Source: Rana temporaria
Lineage: Eukaryota > Chordata > Amphibia > Anura > Ranidae
Direction: 5' to 3'
Length of the DNA: 64,000 nt
Assembly (NCBI RefSeq): GCF_905171775.1
Contig: NC_053494.1
Span: 135,106,092 to 135,170,091, forward strand
Part shown: in pieces, positions 22,530-32,830 of the stretch
Position numbering within the stretch: position 1 is the first letter of the stretch
Layout: each line of letters starts with the position of its first letter
Notes under the pieces: generated by a model
Seen by the model: only the letters and a program-made list of their open reading frames with translations
Told to the model about the DNA's origin: nothing
Database searches by the model: none
Program-made: the position numbers and the translations under genes

Positions 22530-23107
22530 CATTCTTTGCTGGGTTGGCAAGCTGTGATGTTGCTCCTGTCAATAATTCAGTGTACTCCTTGACAGCGGAC
22601 ATTATTAGGTTTGCTGCGGATCTCATATAATCAGGGACCTCCAATCCAGTCCCAGTATATCACTTCGGCTGATCCACCGGCATCTTGATCTTAGGGAGAA
22701 ATTATTCCAAACGGGATGAACATCCAAAACTTGCATTAATTGTACATCCTGATACCCTTCTTTGACTGGCAACCCCATTGCTTGAACCCAGCGTGCTGTA
22801 TATTTTCAATTCTTTTAAAACGTATCCAATGAAATATTCACCATCCTTTATAATACATGAACTAATTGTCCTCTACACACCCCTGAAGAAGGTTATCCCG
22901 AAACGCGTCGGGTGTAAAGAAGGTTCTTCTTGTATTTACCTATATGGTGACAATCTTTGGAACTCTGTATTTTAATTTAATATTTGAACATTTTTTGATG
23001 AATATGTACAATTGTGAATAAAACCTTTTTTACTCTCAATATCCTGTATATTTTGGAATATTGGTGCCTTAAAAGTCCACCCAGGGGAACCCCCCTTTTT
23101 CTTTTCT
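22530..23107 (+). mobile_element. 578-bp insertion with hammerhead-like motif (Penelope terminal repeat or retrozyme-like)
   Basis: CACTGAAAG occurs exactly at 22521-22529 and 23108-23116, and the sister copies of the host element are contiguous across this point, so the insertion boundaries are clear. The inserted sequence has no open frame of note but contains a hammerhead-like motif at 22877-22915 and an AT-rich 3' part with AATAAA at about 23018. A solo Penelope-type terminal repeat or a short non-autonomous ribozyme element would fit. Which of the two is open. Confidence 0.7.
22877..22915 (+). ncRNA. Hammerhead-ribozyme-like motif
   Basis: Stem I ACACCC (22877-22882) pairs with GGGTGT (22910-22915) without mismatch. 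Core CTGAAGA (22883-22889) fits CTGANGA, followed by an extra A, a short stem II (GG/CC) and GAAA (22900-22903). ACGCGT then forms a minimal, palindromic stem III, and the predicted cleavage follows C22909. Weak stem II and palindromic stem III would favour a dimeric fold. Sequence pattern only. Confidence 0.55.
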
Positions 23108-23148
23108 CACTGAAAGTCATATGACGTCCTTGGGTGGGAAGTGGTTAA

Positions 23149-23411
23149 AGATTATTGAATTCTGTACATCTAGGATCTGATTACAAACTCTCTAAATGTA
23201 TTTAAATGTGACTAAACACATCTAAACCTGCTTAAGGCCTCTTTCACTTGACCTAGCTAGTGACATGCAAACCTTGATGGATTGCATTGTCAGCAGCTGT
23301 TGGCCCGTGGCTAGCAGGCATTCGAGAGGGAATATGCAGCCTCTTCCATGCCTGTTTAAAGAGGAGTACACATTGACATCCCTCTTCAATGTCCCCAAAC
23401 CACATCCACTC
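23149..23411. other. No gene recognised
   Basis: Short unclassified spacer between two elements. Confidence 0.4.
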
Positions 23412-23414
23412 TAA

Positions 23415-23834
23415 AGCCTGGTTCACACGATCAGATTGTTGGCCAACTGAGCGTCGGACTTTTCTCAAAAGGACATGTGCTTAGATTTTATCTTGCATAC
23501 TAAAGGCACACAATTGTCGGCCAACAAACACAAACTTGGTGACGTACTACGTGGAATTTCAGCTCTTGAGCGCCACCATTTGGGCACCTTCTGCTAATGT
23601 CATGTTTGGTGAGCATTGAATCCGAGCATGCGTGTTTGTACTTTCAACTTTTGTGTGATGGACTTGTGTACAGACGATATGAAAATCTGACAACAGTCCG
23701 CCGAAAATTTACTAGCCTGCCATCCAACATTTGTTAGACAACAATTGTCTGAAGGAGCATACTAATGGTCGGGTTTTAGGCCAACAGTCTATCAGACAAT
23801 CCCCTGCCAACAATCTGATCGTGTGTACCAGGCT
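23415..23834. mobile_element. Hairpin MITE (AGCCTGG ends), 420 bp
   Basis: TAA at 23412-23414 and 23835-23837 flanks inverted ends AGCCTGGTTCACACGATCAG and AGCCTGGTACACACGATCAG. Inner inverted blocks (GATTGTTGGCC and its inverse) continue the hairpin. Same family as 2044, 5961, 24114, 37885 and 50519. Confidence 0.85.
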
Positions 23835-23837
23835 TAA

Positions 23838-24510
23838 GACATGGATGAGGGAGTTTGGGGAGGAGGAACTTGACTGGAATACACAGTGCTGACCTCAACC
23901 CTATAGAACACCTTTTGGATGAATTAGAGCAGAGACTGCGAGCCAGGCCTTCTCGTCCACATCAGTGCCCAACCTCACAAATGTGTTTCTGGAAGAATGG
24001 TCAAACATTCCTATAGACACACTCCTAAACATTATGGACAGCCTTCCCAGAAGAGTTTGAACTGTTATACCTGCAAAGGGTGGGCCAACTCAATATTGAA
24101 CCCTATGGGCTAATGCCCCGTACACACGATCGGGATTCCTGGCGGTAAAAAGTCCACCGGGAATCCCGGGGGGAAAACCGAGAACCTGCTCGGTCACTTT
24201 CCCTGTGTATACACCAGAGGTTTTCCCCTTCGAGAAAACTGTGGTGAGTGCTTTCTCTTTTCCCAACTGCCGGGAATCGTGTCAGGAAAAAAAGAGAACA
24301 TGTTCTCTTTTTTCCTGCCATGATTCCCGGCGGTTTTCCTGTCAGGAAAACTGCCATGGAGCATACACAGTGCCAATTTTCCCGCCCAAAAGCTGTCATG
24401 TCAGTTTTCCGGACGGGAAAACTGCTTGTGTGTACGAGGCATAAGACTGGGATGCCATTAAAGTTCATGTGCGTGTAAAGGCAGGTGTCTCAATACTTAT
24501 GGTATAGTGT
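23838..24510 (+). pseudogene. Tc1-like transposase 3' part, split by a MITE
   Basis: The reading corresponds to the C-terminal part of Tc1/mariner transposases: about 23880-24060 encodes an LNPIEHL-like motif (the last part of the DDE/DxE catalytic region), then a pattern like ARPSRP, LTN, FLEEWSN and LPRRV. Frame shifts and a premature stop break it. After the nested MITE (24114-24441) the 3' untranslated end and terminal repeat resume at 24445. Only the tail of the gene is present, so it is inactive. Confidence 0.8.
24114..24441. mobile_element. Hairpin MITE inside the Tc1 relic, 328 bp
   Basis: TAA at 24111-24113 and 24442-24444. Inverted ends TGCCCCGTACACACGATCGG and TGCCTCGTACACACAAGCAG. 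The body folds on itself around TTCCTGNCANGATTCCCGG blocks. Because the Tc1 sequence reads on both sides, this insertion is younger than the Tc1 element. Confidence 0.88.
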
Positions 24511-25051
24511 AGCTGTTAAAATAAACAGCAATCTAGAGACCATGACTATTAGTTATTGTGGTTAGAATGGAACTTTTTAAATTGTAAAAAGTACAGTTTT
24601 CATATCTTGGGGCATATTTAACTTCCTCAAATCAAACACTTTATTCCAATTTAAAAAAAAAAAATGTATAAAAGGCAAGTAGGACACCTAATCTGTTACC
24701 ATGAGAAGGAAGATGATATGAATATACTGTACACTGAAATGCCTTTTATATATAATCTTTTCTGTCCTGTCGAGCTCTGTTCCCATTCAGACACTCCTAA
24801 AATTTACAAGACTTTTTCAAATTTATCTGCAGTCAGAGAAAACCCAAAACTAAGAAAAACAACATTCATATGTAATTTCACTCAGGTTTAATTCTTTGCC
24901 ACCGAAAACACATCTTGGCTTGGATGAGTTGTCAACATGTCAGATGGGTTGACATGTTAAAGTATATAAACAAAATAAAAACCTCCAAAAATCAACCCCC
25001 CCCCGCCAATGCATATAGTGAAACTCTTCACTTTTTGTATGTGCACAAACC
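24511..25051. other. No gene recognised
   Basis: AT-rich spacer with no supported gene or repeat. Confidence 0.4.
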
Positions 25052-25055
25052 TTAA

Positions 25056-26364
25056 CCACTTCAGCCCCGGAAGGATTTACCCCCTTCCTGACCAGGCCAC
25101 TTTTTGCGATATGGCACTGCGTCGCTTTAACTGACAATTGCACGATCATGCGACATTGTACACAAACATTTATGTCACCCCCCCCACCCCCCACAAATGG
25201 AGCTTTCTTTTGGTGGTATTTGATCACCTCTGTGTTTTTTATTTTTTGCGCTATAAACAAAAAAAACAATTTTTTACTTTTTGCTATAATAAATATCCCC
25301 CCAAAAAATATCTTCATCAGTTTAGGCCAATTTGCATTCTTCTACATATTTTTGGTAAAAAAAAAATCGCAATAAGCGGTTTATTTACGCGACGATTATG
25401 CAAATGAGGAGATGCGCCGATTCCGAAATGAACGATCACTCGGCGCTTTTTTTTTACGTCGTTTGCATTCGGCTTTTTCCGGCGTATAGTTACCCCTGCT
25501 TCTATGAGGCACAGCCAATGTTAAGTATGGCCGTTGTTCCCGCATCGAATTTTTAAATTTTTCATCGTTTGTGTACGTCGATTCACAAAAGCGATGGACG
25601 CAAGTTGCGCTCCCGCCGAAACCAATGACGTCCTAGCGACGTCATTGGGAGCAATGCACGCCGGGAAGATTTGCGGATGGCGCATGCGCATTTAAATCGG
25701 TGCGGGGACGCGCCTGATTTAAATACTACACTCCCCCTAGCCGCGGAATTTGAATTCCGCCGGGGGATTTAAGAGCCTCCGCAAGTTTTGAGGTAAGTGC
25801 TTTGTGAATTAGCATTTTGCTTTAAAAAATTGCGGCGGCGAATCTTAAATCGCATAGGTTACGCGGATCTAAAGATCCGCTAACCTATGAATCTGGCCCA
25901 TAGTGTCTACAAAATAGGGGATATATTTATGGCATTTTTATAATATTTTTTTTACTAGTAATGGTGGTGATCAGTGATATTTTTTTTTTTTGTGGGACTG
26001 CGACATTGCGGCACACAGATCGCACACTTTTGTCACTTTTTTAGGGGGCAACCAAGGGGTTAAGTGTTCCCTAGGGAGACGTTTCTAACTGTGGGGGGGT
26101 TGGACTGACATCTCGCTCTACTTCCCTGATGGTACAGAGATCTGTCTGTTTACATTGACAGATCCGTGTTCTGGCTCTCTGAGGAGCGATCATGGGTCGC
26201 CGGCGGACATCGCAGTCACTGGCCACGTGCATCAGCTCTGGCGTCGTGCTGCGTGAGCACACGTGCCCGCTACAGCTCTTAAAGCGGCTGACGTACACCT
26301 ATAGCAGTTTGCACAGCCGTGCTAGCCTGCCGCAGTATAATGACGGCTGCTGATCGGCAAGAGG
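25056..26364. mobile_element. TTAA-flanked element with nested foldback MITE
   Basis: TTAA at 25052-25055 and 26365-26368. Left end CCACTTCAGCCCCGG, right end complement CCTCTTGCCGATCAG. Its body shares the GCACTGCGTCGCTTTAACTG and GAGCTTTCTTTTGGTGG blocks with 17009-18011. A truncated GGATTCA-type element interrupts it at about 25385-25902, since the tract TGTCTACAAAATAGGGGATA resumes after it. The right TTAA also begins the next element. Confidence 0.8.
25385..25902. mobile_element. Truncated GGATTCA-family MITE nested in TTAA element
   Basis: The right end TATGAATCTGGCCCA matches the termini of 41094-41841 and 53044-53755. The left end is not recognisable. Internal inverted blocks (GCGGATCTAAAGATCCGC; TGACGTCCTAGCGACGTCA) are typical of the family. 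Confidence 0.6.
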
Positions 26365-26368
26365 TTAA

Positions 26369-26800
26369 AGTGATTGTAACGTCTTGTGTTTTTTTCATAT
26401 AAAAATAACAAACATGGTATACTTACCTGCTCTGTGCAGTTGGATTTGCGAAGAGCAGCCCAGATCCTCTACTTCTTGGGTCCCCGTTTGCTGCTCCTGG
26501 CCCCTCCCTCCTGTTCAGTGCCCCCACAGCAAGCAGCTTGCTATGGGGGCACCCAAGCTGAGTCACAGCTCCCTGTGTCTATTCAGACACCGAGACCTGG
26601 CCTCACTCCCTCTGTCCCCTGATTGGATAGCTGACTTTGATCGACAGCAGCGGGAACCAATAGCGCCGCTGCTGTGTCTCAGCCAATCAGGAAGGAGAAT
26701 CTCGGAAAGGCTGAGACACTTGTGGACATTGCTGGACAGAGAGAGACCTCAGGTAAGTATTAGGGGGTTCAGGGGGGCTGCTGCACACAGAAGGCTTTCA
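26369..26800. mobile_element. AGTG-ended TTAA element, left part
   Basis: Starts AGTGATTGTAACGTC after TTAA 26365-26368 and resembles the starts of 27705-28127 and 40749-41907 (a stretch with CTTACCTG and CAGTGCCCCCACAGC, then CCAATCAGG). Its right end is lost in or beyond the minisatellite that follows. Confidence 0.55.
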
Positions 26801-26804
26801 TAAA

Positions 26805-27470
26805 TCGCCAGCCGGCGGTCCCCTCTTTAGCTGATTGGGCTTATCGCTAGATCTTGGTGCCAGCCGGCGGTCCCCTCTTTAGCTGATTGGGGTAATCGCT
26901 AGATCTTGGCGCCAGCCGGCAGTCCCATCTTTAGCTGATTGGGGGTTATCGCTAGATCTTGGTGCCAGTCAGCAGTCCCCTCTTTAGCTGATTGGGGTTA
27001 TTGCTAGATCTTGGTGCCAGTCAGCAGTCCCCTCTTTAGCTGATTGGGGTTATTGCTAGATCTTGGTGCCAGGCGGCAGTCCCCTCTTTAGCTGATTGGG
27101 GTTATTGCTAGATCTTGGTGCCAGCTGGCGGTCCCCTCTTTAGCTGATTGGGGGTTATCGCTAGATCTTGGTGCCAGTCGGCAGTCCCCTCTTTAGCTGA
27201 TTGGGGTTATTGCTAGATCTTGGTGCCAGGCGGCGGTCCCCTCTTTAGCTGATTGGGGTTATCGCTAGATCTTGGTGCCAGGCGGCGGTCCCCTCTTTAG
27301 CTGATTGGGGTTATTGCTAGATCTTGGTGCCAGGCGGCGGTCCCCTCTTTAGCTGATTGGGGTTTATCGCTAGATCTTGGTGCCAGTCGGCAGTCCCCTC
27401 TTTAGCTGATTGGGCTTATCGCTAGATCTTGGTGCCAGCTGGCGGTCCCCTCTTCAGCTGATTGGGCTAG
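26805..27470. repeat. Minisatellite, about 52-bp unit, about 13 copies
   Basis: Units of 52-53 bp with GGTCCCCTCTTTAGCTGATT and TCGCTAGATCTTGGTGCCAG. Variation is confined to a few sites (CCGGCGG, CAGCAG, GGCGGCGG; TTATCG or TTATTG), so the array is young or homogenised. Confidence 0.95.
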
Positions 27471-27704
27471 TGAAGTGGAAAGGATTGAACACATAGAACG
27501 TATGGTATCATGGGATGCTGACAGCGTCTCCCCGCAGGGATGTAGTCCCAAGGGAGGGGGCGAGCACACTGACTAACCCCCAGCCAGAATGACCCGGATG
27601 ATGGGGGCAAGCTTACTGAGGTGGAATAGGAAGTGAGGAATTCAGACAAAGAAAAAAAATATTTAGAAGGAAAAGGTAAGGGAACCAACAATGCACTAGC
27701 TTAA

Positions 27705-28127
27705 AGTGGTTGTAAAGCCTTACAGGCCACTAAGACTTGCAGGTAAGCCTAGATTAAGGCTATGGGTAGCAAGAAATATCTCTTTAACCTACACGGTTAA
27801 GGAGATATTTGCAAGAAAGACGGCATTGAGCGTGCTGTGAGCGTGTCGTTTCTGAATAGGATCGTGCCGTCCCTGGCAGCTCCCACGCGCATGTTGTGAG
27901 AGTGACGTCATCGCTGCTCCGGCCAGTCACAGCGCCTGGAGCCACGATACAAGGAAGTCACTCCGGGAGAGATGGCGTCGGAGGAGAGGTACGAGGACTG
28001 CTGCGGGGGCTTCGATCTCAGGTAAGTAATTCATAATGAGCTAGTATGCTATGCATACTAGCTCATTATGCCTTTGTCTTGCAGGGTGTATTTTTTTTGT
28101 TTTTCCTTTTGTGGGTTTACTTCCTCT
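27705..28127. mobile_element. TTAA MITE (AGTGGTTGTAAAGCC), 423 bp
   Basis: TTAA at 27701-27704 and 28128-28131. Inverted ends AGTGGTTGTAAAGCC and AGAGGAAGTAAACCC, with inner pairs such as CATACTAGCTCATTATG and its partner around 28040. Non-coding. Confidence 0.78.
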
Positions 28128-28131
28128 TTAA

Positions 28132-28598
28132 AGGAACCTATTTAGAAAATTAAAAACAAACCTTTACAACTCCTTTTAAAATTCCAAATGTTCTGTATAT
28201 TTTTTTATAAAATTTCAAAGGTGATGATTGGGTGAAGCATTAGAAGTGTGGGTGTCACTAATGTGCCATCTCCTATATATAGTGGGCATGGAGATTTTGA
28301 TTTTACAGGCATGGATCAATTTTTTCCAGTTTTGGATAAAGTAGCGAAAGGTTAAAACCTCTGTCAGATTTTTTATTTTTTTTATTTTTCTTATTGGTGG
28401 AGACCACCATCAATATTTGTCATAATGACTGTTGTAACCAGGACAGGGACGTTATGGGTTTCACCAGAACAAAAATAAAGGAAAATATCTTTCTGTAGGT
28501 TGGGAGAATCTCTCTACCCTAGTCTAATCAGGTAGATTGTCTGACCCCGTACTTTGGTCAAGCAATACTCATGTGGTCATTCTGCCCATTTTTTTTTT
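28132..28598. other. No gene recognised
   Basis: AT-rich; perhaps remnants of the 18774-type MITE near 28320-28340 (TTTTGGATAAAGTA). No gene. Confidence 0.35.
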
Positions 28599-28599
28599 T

Positions 28600-29130
28600 A
28601 TGTCACAATGTAGAGAATAAGATTTCCTATCATCTGTGCCCAATCTTGCCACACAGTTAATCCAGCGCTGAGCAATCCTTTTTATTGTTCAGTGACATAA
28701 AACAGACTTCCAGATAAAGACCTAAGTCCTTGCTTGAGTGACAGGTTATTTACATATCTCGTGCACTAGCTTGCAGACATGCACACCTTTTTGTCTATGT
28801 ATATTCTGATGGCTGTTTACACTGAACTGTGGATCACCCCATATTTTAAAAACATTTAATCAAAACACAGGAAAGACAGACAATCCTGGGAGAGCTGGAC
28901 GGGGGAGGGGAGGGAGATGTGAATTGTGCACTTTACAGAAGCTGTGCATGTCTGCAAGCTAGTGCACGAGATATGTAAATAACCTGTCACTCAAGCAAGG
29001 ACTTTGGTCTTTATCTGGAAGTCTGTTTTATTTCACTGAACACTAAAGAGGATTGCTCAGCGCTGGATTAACTCTGTGTGGCAAGACTGGGCACAGATGA
29101 TGGGAAATCTTATTCTCTACATTGTGACAT
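28600..29130. repeat. Foldback repeat: 186-bp inverted arms, about 157-bp spacer
   Basis: 28600-28785 is the near-exact reverse complement of about 28943-29130 (for example GCTAGTGCACGAGATATG on the right against its inverse on the left). A few mismatches and short indels separate the arms. Arm ends read TGTCACAATGTAGAGAATAA. No transposase. A transcript would form a long double-stranded hairpin. Confidence 0.9.
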
Positions 29131-29241
29131 CATCCACTTTAACTGAGATGAGCTACTAACTAGAGCATCAGGCCGGGTTCACACTGGTACGACAAACGCT
29201 CCGACATTGGAAGCTCATGACGCATGATGTGTGAAAATCAA

Positions 29242-29672
29242 TGCCGCATACACACCATCACTTTGTGATGAAAAAAGACATTTTCTGTGAAGTAAACGAC
29301 GTTTTTGAAACTTCAATTTTCAAAGACGAAGTTGCCTACACACCATCGTCTTTTCACAATGCTCTAGCAAAGCGAGGTTACGTTCACCACTTTTTTCCAT
29401 TGAAGCTCGCTTCATAACTAGCTTCTGGGCATGCGCGGGTGTAAAAACGTTGTTTTAAACGTCGTTTTTTGCTACACACTGTCAATTTCTGTGAAGTAAA
29501 AAACGACGTTTTGAAAAACGACACATAAAATTGAAGCATGCTTCAATTTTTTTTTGTCGTTTTTCACAAGACATATAACAACGTCCCCCCCCCCCCCCCA
29601 CACGGTCATTTAAAGTGACGTTTTTAAAAACGTCGGTTTTTTCATCACATAAAGTGATGGTGTGTACGCGCA
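29242..29672. mobile_element. Hairpin MITE (TGCCGCATACACACC), about 431 bp
   Basis: Inverted ends TGCCGCATACACACCATCAC and TGCGCGTACACACCATCAC with long inner complementary blocks (AAAACGTCGTTTTT type). The flanking trinucleotides do not match cleanly. It appears nested in an older repeat starting near 29172 (CCGGGTTCACACTGGTACGA). A C-run is at 29585-29599. Confidence 0.75.
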
Positions 29673-29679
29673 TGAGGGT

Positions 29680-30337
29680 TGCCTATGGAGGGAGCCCTCA
29701 AGACCCAGGGATGAGAAAATAGAATGGGTCTAGACTCTAGAGAGGGGAGTCCAGACATGATACACCAAGGGAAAAGGGTAGTAGAGACAGGAAGCAGGCA
29801 ACAGGGGGGGTGTTGGTAAGGTTGAGGTGAGGACAGAAAAGGTAGGCGAGGGTAAAGGTGGCTGTATTTCTGTTCAAATCAGAAGGTTGCATTTATTTTT
29901 CTACTTTACATTTTTATTGTGTTTATCTTAATATACCTTTGGTAGGTTTAGATCTGTTACCTCCCTCCTTTACCCTTTATTCTTGTTTTCTCCTCCGCGT
30001 TTTTTCGTTTTTGCACTTTAGATGCACATGTTATGGTATTTTATGTTGGGCCACATTAACGGTAAAGGTGTAGCTGCTGCAGGGCCACTTCCAGGGAGCC
30101 CGCCAGAGGATAGAAGGATGTTAGGTACCTTTTGTGAATTCAGGAGATTTTGGCCCTGGTTCACACCAGTGCAGCTTTGAAATCACGCTACTTCAGTACG
30201 ATATCAAAGCCGCAGATCAGTGCGATTTGGACCTCCGATTTTAATGCGGCTAGCGACTTCATTTAACTTTCAGAAGTCAATGCAAATCGCAATGAAATCG
30301 AAAAAACAGTAGCGCAGAAACCATTTTACCACATAGC
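29680..30337. other. No gene recognised
   Basis: Purine-rich then AT-rich sequence. From about 30152 a repeat starting CCCTGGTTCACACCAGTGC begins, probably a MITE into which the LINE tail at 30338 was inserted. Confidence 0.4.
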
Positions 30338-30880
30338 GGTCGTGGTGGGAACAATTGTGAACTCCAGACTGGGCTATGCTAATACCCTCTACCTCGGACT
30401 CCCAAAGTACCAAATCACTCGTCTGCAAGTTGTTCAAAACTCGGCCGCCAGACTGGTGACTGGGATAAAACCCTGGGAATCAATCTCACCTTCGCTGAGA
30501 ACCCTTCACTGGTTGCCAGTAAAAGATAGAATTACTTTTAAAGCACTCTGTCTGATACATACGTGCAAACATGGGAAGGCCCCCAAATATCTATGCGAAA
30601 AAATCAAAGCTCACAACCCCAATCGCGTTCTGCGATCCACCAACCAAAATCTACTCCAGATACCCAAAGCCAAATACAAGTCCAAAGGAGAGCGAAGATT
30701 TGCACTCCAAGGTCCCAGACTATGGAATGCTTTACCAACCAGCATTTGGTTGGAGGAGAATCACTTCTTTAGAAGAAAGATCAAAACTCATCTCTTTTGA
30801 TATCAAAAGACAGGAACAACGAGCGCCCAGAGGCGATTTAATTCGCATGTGCTGCGCTATATAAGTTCTTCACTCACTCA
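30338..30880 (+). pseudogene. L2-like LINE, C-terminal RT region and 3' end
   Basis: The frame at 30342-30800 is open for 152 residues and matches the C-terminal region of L2-clade LINE polymerases: QNSAARLVTG near residue 32, the LHWLPVKDRI block near residue 55, a FKALCLI stretch, then GERRFALQGPRLWNALP and a terminal KIKTHLF. The 3' end follows after GCGCTATATAAG with a short TCAC repeat tail (30867-30885). The RT palm with its catalytic aspartates is absent, so this is a 5'-truncated copy, as LINE insertions usually are. Lack of stops points to a fairly recent insertion. Confidence 0.9.
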
Positions 30881-30885
30881 CTCAT

Positions 30886-31153
30886 TTTCAAAGTCTCCGC
30901 GCCTTGAGTCGCAACGATTGGAACAGTTCCATTACTGACTTGTTGTGTGATTTAGAACTGTCAACTATCAACAGTACCTTAAACACTTGAGTTGCACTAT
31001 TCATAATGTTGGGGAATCACAAATAAATTGTACACCGTAAAGTCAGTCCGGTCATCAGTGTTGTGTCTTTTGAGATATCAGCTCAGTTTAGACACAAATG
31101 AATTTCTGAAGGCCTTGCATAATGAACACAACAGTCATATTGGAAAAGGGATT
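30886..31153. other. No gene recognised
   Basis: Spacer between the LINE tail and the DIRS host repeat; no supported feature. Confidence 0.4.
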
Positions 31154-31435
31154 TACAGTTGAACCTCGCAAATCAAAGCGAGTTTTGCCATTGAAGTCAA
31201 TGGAAAGGAAAATAATTAGTTCTGCATTGACTTCAATGGGATGCAATACCAAATGCGGCCAGCGGTGGGGGGCACCAGAGAGCACCGAAAATGGCAGAAA
31301 AGGCCCAAGGACACTTTGGCTCGTTTCCTGCGCCTCTGTACCTCAGCCAAATGAGGTATTGCAGGCCAATGTTCGGCCTTTCTCAGCTCCTGCGCCCCCG
31401 TACCTCAGTCCAAATGATGTACTGCAGGCCTATTT

Positions 31436-31582
31436 CTTTATCGTTACATCACGGGACACAGAGCGGCATTCATTACTATATGGGTTATATGGAGTACCTT
31501 CAGGTGTAGACACTGGCAATCTTCAAACAGGAAATGCCCCTCCCTATATAACCCCCTCCCATAGGAGGAGTACCTCAGTTTT
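31436..31582 (+). repeat. DIRS left inverted terminal repeat
   Basis: 31446-31582 (from ACATCACGGGACACAGAGCG) is the reverse complement of 37392-37528. I see a single difference (GGAGTACC on the left, GGAATACC on the right) in about 137 bases. The outermost CTTTATCGTT is unique to the left end. Confidence 0.95.
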
Positions 31583-32677
31583 TACGCCAGTGTCTTAGGT
31601 GTTAGTCATGGTTTAGCTTGCCTCCGCATCCTTGGGATTAGGTGAGCTACCGGTTCTGTCCAAAAAAGCCTGCGCGCTAAAGTGGTCAGTAACCGGACCC
31701 CAAACCCTTGGGGTATAGCCCATAATGCTTTCTTTTTAAGAGAGCTGGACCCTGGGCCCAGAACTTAGAAACCTTTGGGGCGCCTAATGTTTTCTGTTTG
31801 CCAGGGTGCTGTATGGGCCCAGGACAGTGGATCCTTCATGGAAGAAGAAGGTTCCCAGGGCCTGAAGGTCTAGACATCCCCACGGAGATGGGGGAAGATT
31901 GGACCTCTTGCTTGGCAAAGTCCTGCGGCATGGAGCAGGTAAGTAAGGGGAAAAACCTGCGGGGCTTGGCTCTTAGCAAGTTTTTTCTGGGAGGTCACAG
32001 GGGACATGCCTAAGGTTATGCATTGCATCTGGCAAACCAGTCACATATCATGAAGATAGGATGGCTCTATATGTTATATTTCCCCATAAAAGGTGACCTC
32101 CCTGGTAGTGTTGGAAAAGCTGTGAGTGGGGCCTTTTATGTACAAGTGTATGTGTGTGTCAGAGAGCTATGCTTACCTGCAAGCCTCCAGGCGATGCTCT
32201 ATCCAGTCCTCTCCCTCATGCCTGCAAGGCAGGCAAAACGCTGACCTCCTCGTGTGTTCACAGGCCTGCGGCTGCAGGAACAGAGAGGCCCTTCCTCCCA
32301 ACCCCCCCCCCGTCGCGGGCGCGCGCGCGGTGTGCGTGCACGTGTTATAGACGCATTGGCGCCGTTTTAGCTGGGGGGGAAGGGCGGGTCAGTGGTTTAA
32401 AGGAAGGGGCGGCCCTTCCTTAGATGCCACAGCTCATTCATTTCTCTGGCTTAAGGGAGGAAGGACTGGAGGGAAGCACGGGGCGCTGAGGACACACAGT
32501 GGCCAGAAAGAATACTACAGTCTTCAGAAGATTGTGGTTTAGCCTAGGAATAGGCTGGTTTTCTTTTCCATCTCATAGTCTTTTCTTTGGCAATACTACT
32601 CAGGGGGATAGAATGTTTTTTCTTGCCTAGATTGAAAAAAAAAAAAAAAAAAAAAAAAAGAAAAAGTTTTTCTTTGG

Positions 32678-32720
<43 letters not shown>

Positions 32721-32830
32721 GTCATCTAGGGTAGAGGAAACATTTTTTATTCCCCAAACAGGTGTTTGGGCATTTAACTATTATAAGTCCCAGGTACCAA
32801 TAAGTAGCAGGTGTACCTCGGTATTGTACC
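31583..32830 (+). promoter_or_regulatory. DIRS 5' leader with candidate intron
   Basis: The leader lacks a conserved frame. It holds a strong splice-donor consensus (GAGCAG then GTAAGTAAGG at about 31940) and an acceptor-like pyrimidine tract ending CCCCAAACAG at about 32761, which would remove about 0.8 kb. Two A-runs (32637-32658 and 32680-32718) separated by AAAAAGTTTTTCTTTGG lie just upstream of the acceptor. Introns are known in some DIRS elements. Splicing here is an inference. Confidence 0.4.

Larger units (their letters stand above)
21636..23144. mobile_element. TTAA-flanked element, copy 2, with nested insertion
   Basis: Homologous to 385-1493 and to 62046-63007, ending at GGGAAGTGG before TTAA (23145-23148). 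The left end is missing. Its string of inverted repeats is more decayed than in copies 1 and 3, suggesting an older or less constrained copy. A 578-bp unrelated sequence interrupts it at 22530-23107. Confidence 0.8.

Noticed and set aside
26805..27470. Regularly spaced repeats that might suggest a CRISPR array
   Set aside because: Units are contiguous 52-bp tandem copies without unique spacers, in a vertebrate repeat landscape.
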